Positions 61,649 through 64,000 of a stretch of 64,000 bases of DNA are shown here, one piece after another. The position numbers and the translations under genes were made by a program. Under the pieces are notes generated by a model that saw nothing but the letters and a program-made list of their open reading frames with translations, was not told the origin of the DNA and searched no databases. The number at the start of each line of letters is the position of its first letter. Within the stretch, counting starts at the first letter, position 1. This DNA comes from Gammaproteobacteria bacterium (GTDB lineage: Bacteria; Pseudomonadota; Gammaproteobacteria; SZUA-140). The DNA is taken from the NCBI GenBank assembly GCA_016716465.1, contig JADJWH010000001.1, positions 992,001 through 1,056,000 on the forward strand, in the 5' to 3' direction.

Positions 61649-64000
61649 TTACAGCTGCCGCCTCACCTCGACTCTCTCGTAGACCTCGATCTGATCGCCG
61701 ACCCTGACATCGTTGTAATTACGCACGCCGATACCGCATTCGGTGCCGGCCTTGACCTCGTTGACGTCATCCTTGAAGCGGCGCAACGACTCGAGCTCGC
61801 CCTCGTAGATGACCACGTTGTCGCGCAGGACACGGATCGGATTGCTGCGGCGCACCACGCCCTCGACGACGAGACAACCCGCGATGGCGCCGAACTTGGG
61901 CGACTTGAACACGTCGCGCACCTCGGCCAGACCGATGATCTGTTCCCTGAACTCCGGCGACAGCATGCCGGAGAGCGCCTGCTTCACTTCCTCGATCACG
62001 TTGTAGATGATGCTGTGGTAGCGCAGGTCGATGCCGTTTTCCTCGGCCAGACGCCGCGCCACGCTGTCGGCGCGCACGTTGAATCCGATAACGACCGCGT
62101 TCGAGGCCAGCGCCAGATTCATATCGGACTCGGTTATGCCACCGACGCCGTCCGAAATGATATTGACGGCTACTTCCTCGCCGGACAGCTGCGTAAGCGC
62201 ATCCTTCAACGCCTCGACCGAACCCTGCACATCGGCCTTGATCACGATGTTGAGCGTCGGGGTGCCTTCCTTGCCCGTGAACAGGTCTTCCAGCTTGGTC
62301 GCCTTGCGCGCGGCCAGCTTGACGTCCCGATACCTGCCCTGGCGATGCAGCGCGACCTCGCGCGCGCGCCGCTCATCGGCCACCACCACCATGTCGTCGC
62401 CCGCGTTCGGCGTTCCGGAAAGACCCAGCACGACCACCGGCATGGAAGGACCGGCGGCGTCCACCGGTTTGCCGCTCTCATCGAGCATCGCCCGTACACG
62501 ACCGTACTCGGTGCCGGTAAGGATCACATCGCCCTTGCGCAGGGTGCCGTTCTGAACCAGGATCGTGGCGACCGGCCCGCGCCCCTTGTCGAGGCTGGAC
62601 TCGATCACGGTGCCGGCCGCGGCGCGCTCCGGCACCGCCTTGAGCTCCATCACCTCGGCCTGCAGCAGGATCGCCTCCAGCACGTCATCGACGCCCAGTC
62701 CGGTCTTGGCGGAAACCTGGGTAAATATGGTATCGCCGCCCCAGTCTTCCGGAATGATCTCCTGCGCGGCGAGTTCGTGCCTGACGCGATCCGGGTCCGC
62801 GTCCGGCTTGTCGATCTTGTTGATGGCGACGACGATCGGCACCTTGGCGGCTTTGGCGTGCTTGATCGCCTCCAGGGTCTGCGGCTTGACGCCGTCATCG
62901 GCGGCCACGATCAGCACCACGATGTCGGTGATCCTGGCGCCGCGCGCGCGCATCGCGGTGAAGGCGGCGTGACCGGGGGTATCGAGGAAGGTAATGACGC
63001 CGCGATCGGTCTCCACATGGTAGGCGCCGATGTGCTGGGTGATCCCACCGGCCTCGCCGGCGGCCACCTTGGTGCGACGGATGTAGTCGAGCAGCGAGGT
63101 CTTGCCGTGGTCGACGTGCCCCATGATGGTGACGATGGGGGGACGCGGGGTCTCCTCACCTTCATCCTCATGATCGCGCTCGAGCACCTGCTCCTCGATC
63201 GCGTTCTCCTGCAGCAACTGCACCTTGTGGCCCATCTCCTCGACCACCACCGCCGCCGTTTCCTGATCGACTACCTGGTTGATGGTCACCATGCTGCCCA
63301 TGGTCATCATCGCCTTGATGACCTCGGCCGCCTTCACCGACATTTTCTGCGCCAGCTCGGCCACCGTGATCGTCTCGGGGATGGTCACCACGCGGACGAT
63401 AGGCTGGGTCGGTTTCTCAAAGCCGTGCCGCGGCGTATTGAACGACGCGGTTTTCATCTTGGTCTTCTTCTTGCGCCGAGCGCCGCCCGGCGCCGCGCTG
63501 ACATGCAGCTCCTCGCGGCCGTATTTGGTCCCGCGTTCGTCGCGTTTCTTGCGGCGCTTCCCTTTCTTGTCGCCGGACTCCTCCGTCTCGGCTGCGGGCG
63601 CGGCAGGACGCGCCCCATCCACCGGCTTTGCTTCCACGGTGGACGGAACCACGATGATGTCGGGCACCAGTTCGCGCACCGGCTCGACGATGACCGGCGG
63701 GGCGGCTTCCACGACCGGCGCCGGCACCTCGACCTGCGCCTGCTCCGCCGGCGGCGCCATCGGCTGTTCCTCAACGGCCGGCTCGGCTCCCTCGGGCGGC
63801 AATTCGCCGCGCATGGCGTAGGTGCGTTTGCGCCGGTATTCGACGTTCACCTTGCGCGTCTGCGGCTTGGCGCGTCCGTGCGTCGGCGTAGTCAGCTTGA
63901 GCTCGCCGACCGTCTTGCGCCGCAGCGTGATCTTCTTCGGTTCGCTCTTGTCGCTGTCCTTGCCATGCGAGTTGCGCAGATGGGTCAACAGCTCCATCTT
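61649..64000 (-). CDS. infB: Translation initiation factor IF-2, N-terminus beyond window
   Basis: At least 783 residues of IF-2; the open frame runs off the window edge just before MELLTHLRNSHGK, a part of the N-terminal subdomain. A long Pro/Ala/Glu-rich linker is followed by the second IF2_N domain (PETITVAELAQKMSVKAAEVIKAM), the G domain (GHVDHGKTSLLD; DTPGHAAF; NKIDKPDADP) and domains II-IV. First gene of the translation cluster on this strand within the window. Confidence 0.97.
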   Translation of the reverse strand, partial: KMELLTHLRNSHGKDSDKSEPKKITLRRKTVGELKLTTPTHGRAKPQTRKVNVEYRRKRTYAMRGELPPEGAEPAVEEQPMAPPAEQAQVEVPAPVVEAAPPVIVEPVRELVPDIIVVPSTVEAKPVDGARPAAPAAETEESGDKKGKRRKKRDERGTKYGREELHVSAAPGGARRKKKTKMKTASFNTPRHGFEKPTQPIVRVVTIPETITVAELAQKMSVKAAEVIKAMMTMGSMVTINQVVDQETAAVVVEEMGHKVQLLQENAIEEQVLERDHEDEGEETPRPPIVTIMGHVDHGKTSLLDYIRRTKVAAGEAGGITQHIGAYHVETDRGVITFLDTPGHAAFTAMRARGARITDIVVLIVAADDGVKPQTLEAIKHAKAAKVPIVVAINKIDKPDADPDRVRHELAAQEIIPEDWGGDTIFTQVSAKTGLGVDDVLEAILLQAEVMELKAVPERAAAGTVIESSLDKGRGPVATILVQNGTLRKGDVILTGTEYGRVRAMLDESGKPVDAAGPSMPVVVLGLSGTPNAGDDMVVVADERRAREVALHRQGRYRDVKLAARKATKLEDLFTGKEGTPTLNIVIKADVQGSVEALKDALTQLSGEEVAVNIISDGVGGITESDMNLALASNAVVIGFNVRADSVARRLAEENGIDLRYHSIIYNVIEEVKQALSGMLSPEFREQIIGLAEVRDVFKSPKFGAIAGCLVVEGVVRRSNPIRVLRDNVVIYEGELESLRRFKDDVNEVKAGTECGIGVRNYNDVRVGDQIEVYERVEVRRQL

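Overview
This is a stretch of a high-GC gammaproteobacterial chromosome. The evidence is its Gram-negative envelope genes (lpxK, kdsB, lolC/lolD, exbB/exbD, mltF, nagZ) and standard gammaproteobacterial gene orders: infB-rbfA-truB-rpsO-pnp, trpS-scpA-scpB-rluB, and exbB-exbD-lpxK-Trm112-kdsB. ComFB, a SulP permease, a di-haem peroxidase, amylosucrase and phosphoketolase together suggest an environmental Chromatiales- or methanotroph-like organism. That placement is an inference from gene content only.

Layout. 0-4.6 kb: the end of an efflux outer-membrane factor with a TetR regulator, an ABC exporter, ComFB and a small membrane protein. 4.6-13.7 kb: redox and stress genes (pirin, azoreductase with divergent LysR, SRPBCC, MFS exporter, FMN reductase, aldo/keto reductase, MsrB). 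13.7-22.2 kb: YebC-type protein, amylosucrase, SulP, GreB, FAD dehydrogenase, MscS. 22.4-30 kb: two tRNA-Ser genes flanking an SH3-domain protein and a glgP-ackA-xfp carbon cluster. 30-48 kb: MltF, then envelope, competence and chromosome-segregation genes. 48-57.7 kb: a parvulin, a di-haem peroxidase and a probable murein-recycling group (NagZ, YkuD-fold protein, peptide ABC transporter). 57.7-64 kb: the pnp-to-infB translation and RNA-decay cluster, with infB cut by the window end.

The most unusual signal is downstream of both tRNA-Ser genes. Each gene abuts a 19-20 bp hairpin that starts at the CCA end, followed by a segment antisense to its own T-arm, conserved short blocks, and a second copy of the tRNA 3' end 200 bp (GGA) or 157 bp (CGA) away. 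The two stems differ in sequence at six base pairs yet keep pairing through five compensated changes and one wobble that works only on the tRNA strand. This points to a selected RNA and resembles in outline the rtT repeats behind E. coli tyrT.

Two other dispersed repeat families are present: heptanucleotide arrays at three intergenic sites, two of which supply the C-terminus and stop of the neighbouring gene (ackA, rluB), and GGGGACAG dyads at three sites. Three conserved genes (ackA, lolC, pnp) are disrupted by small deletions. These are either real lesions or assembly errors, and should be checked before concluding anything about metabolism. No CRISPR array, complete insertion sequence, rRNA or prophage was seen.
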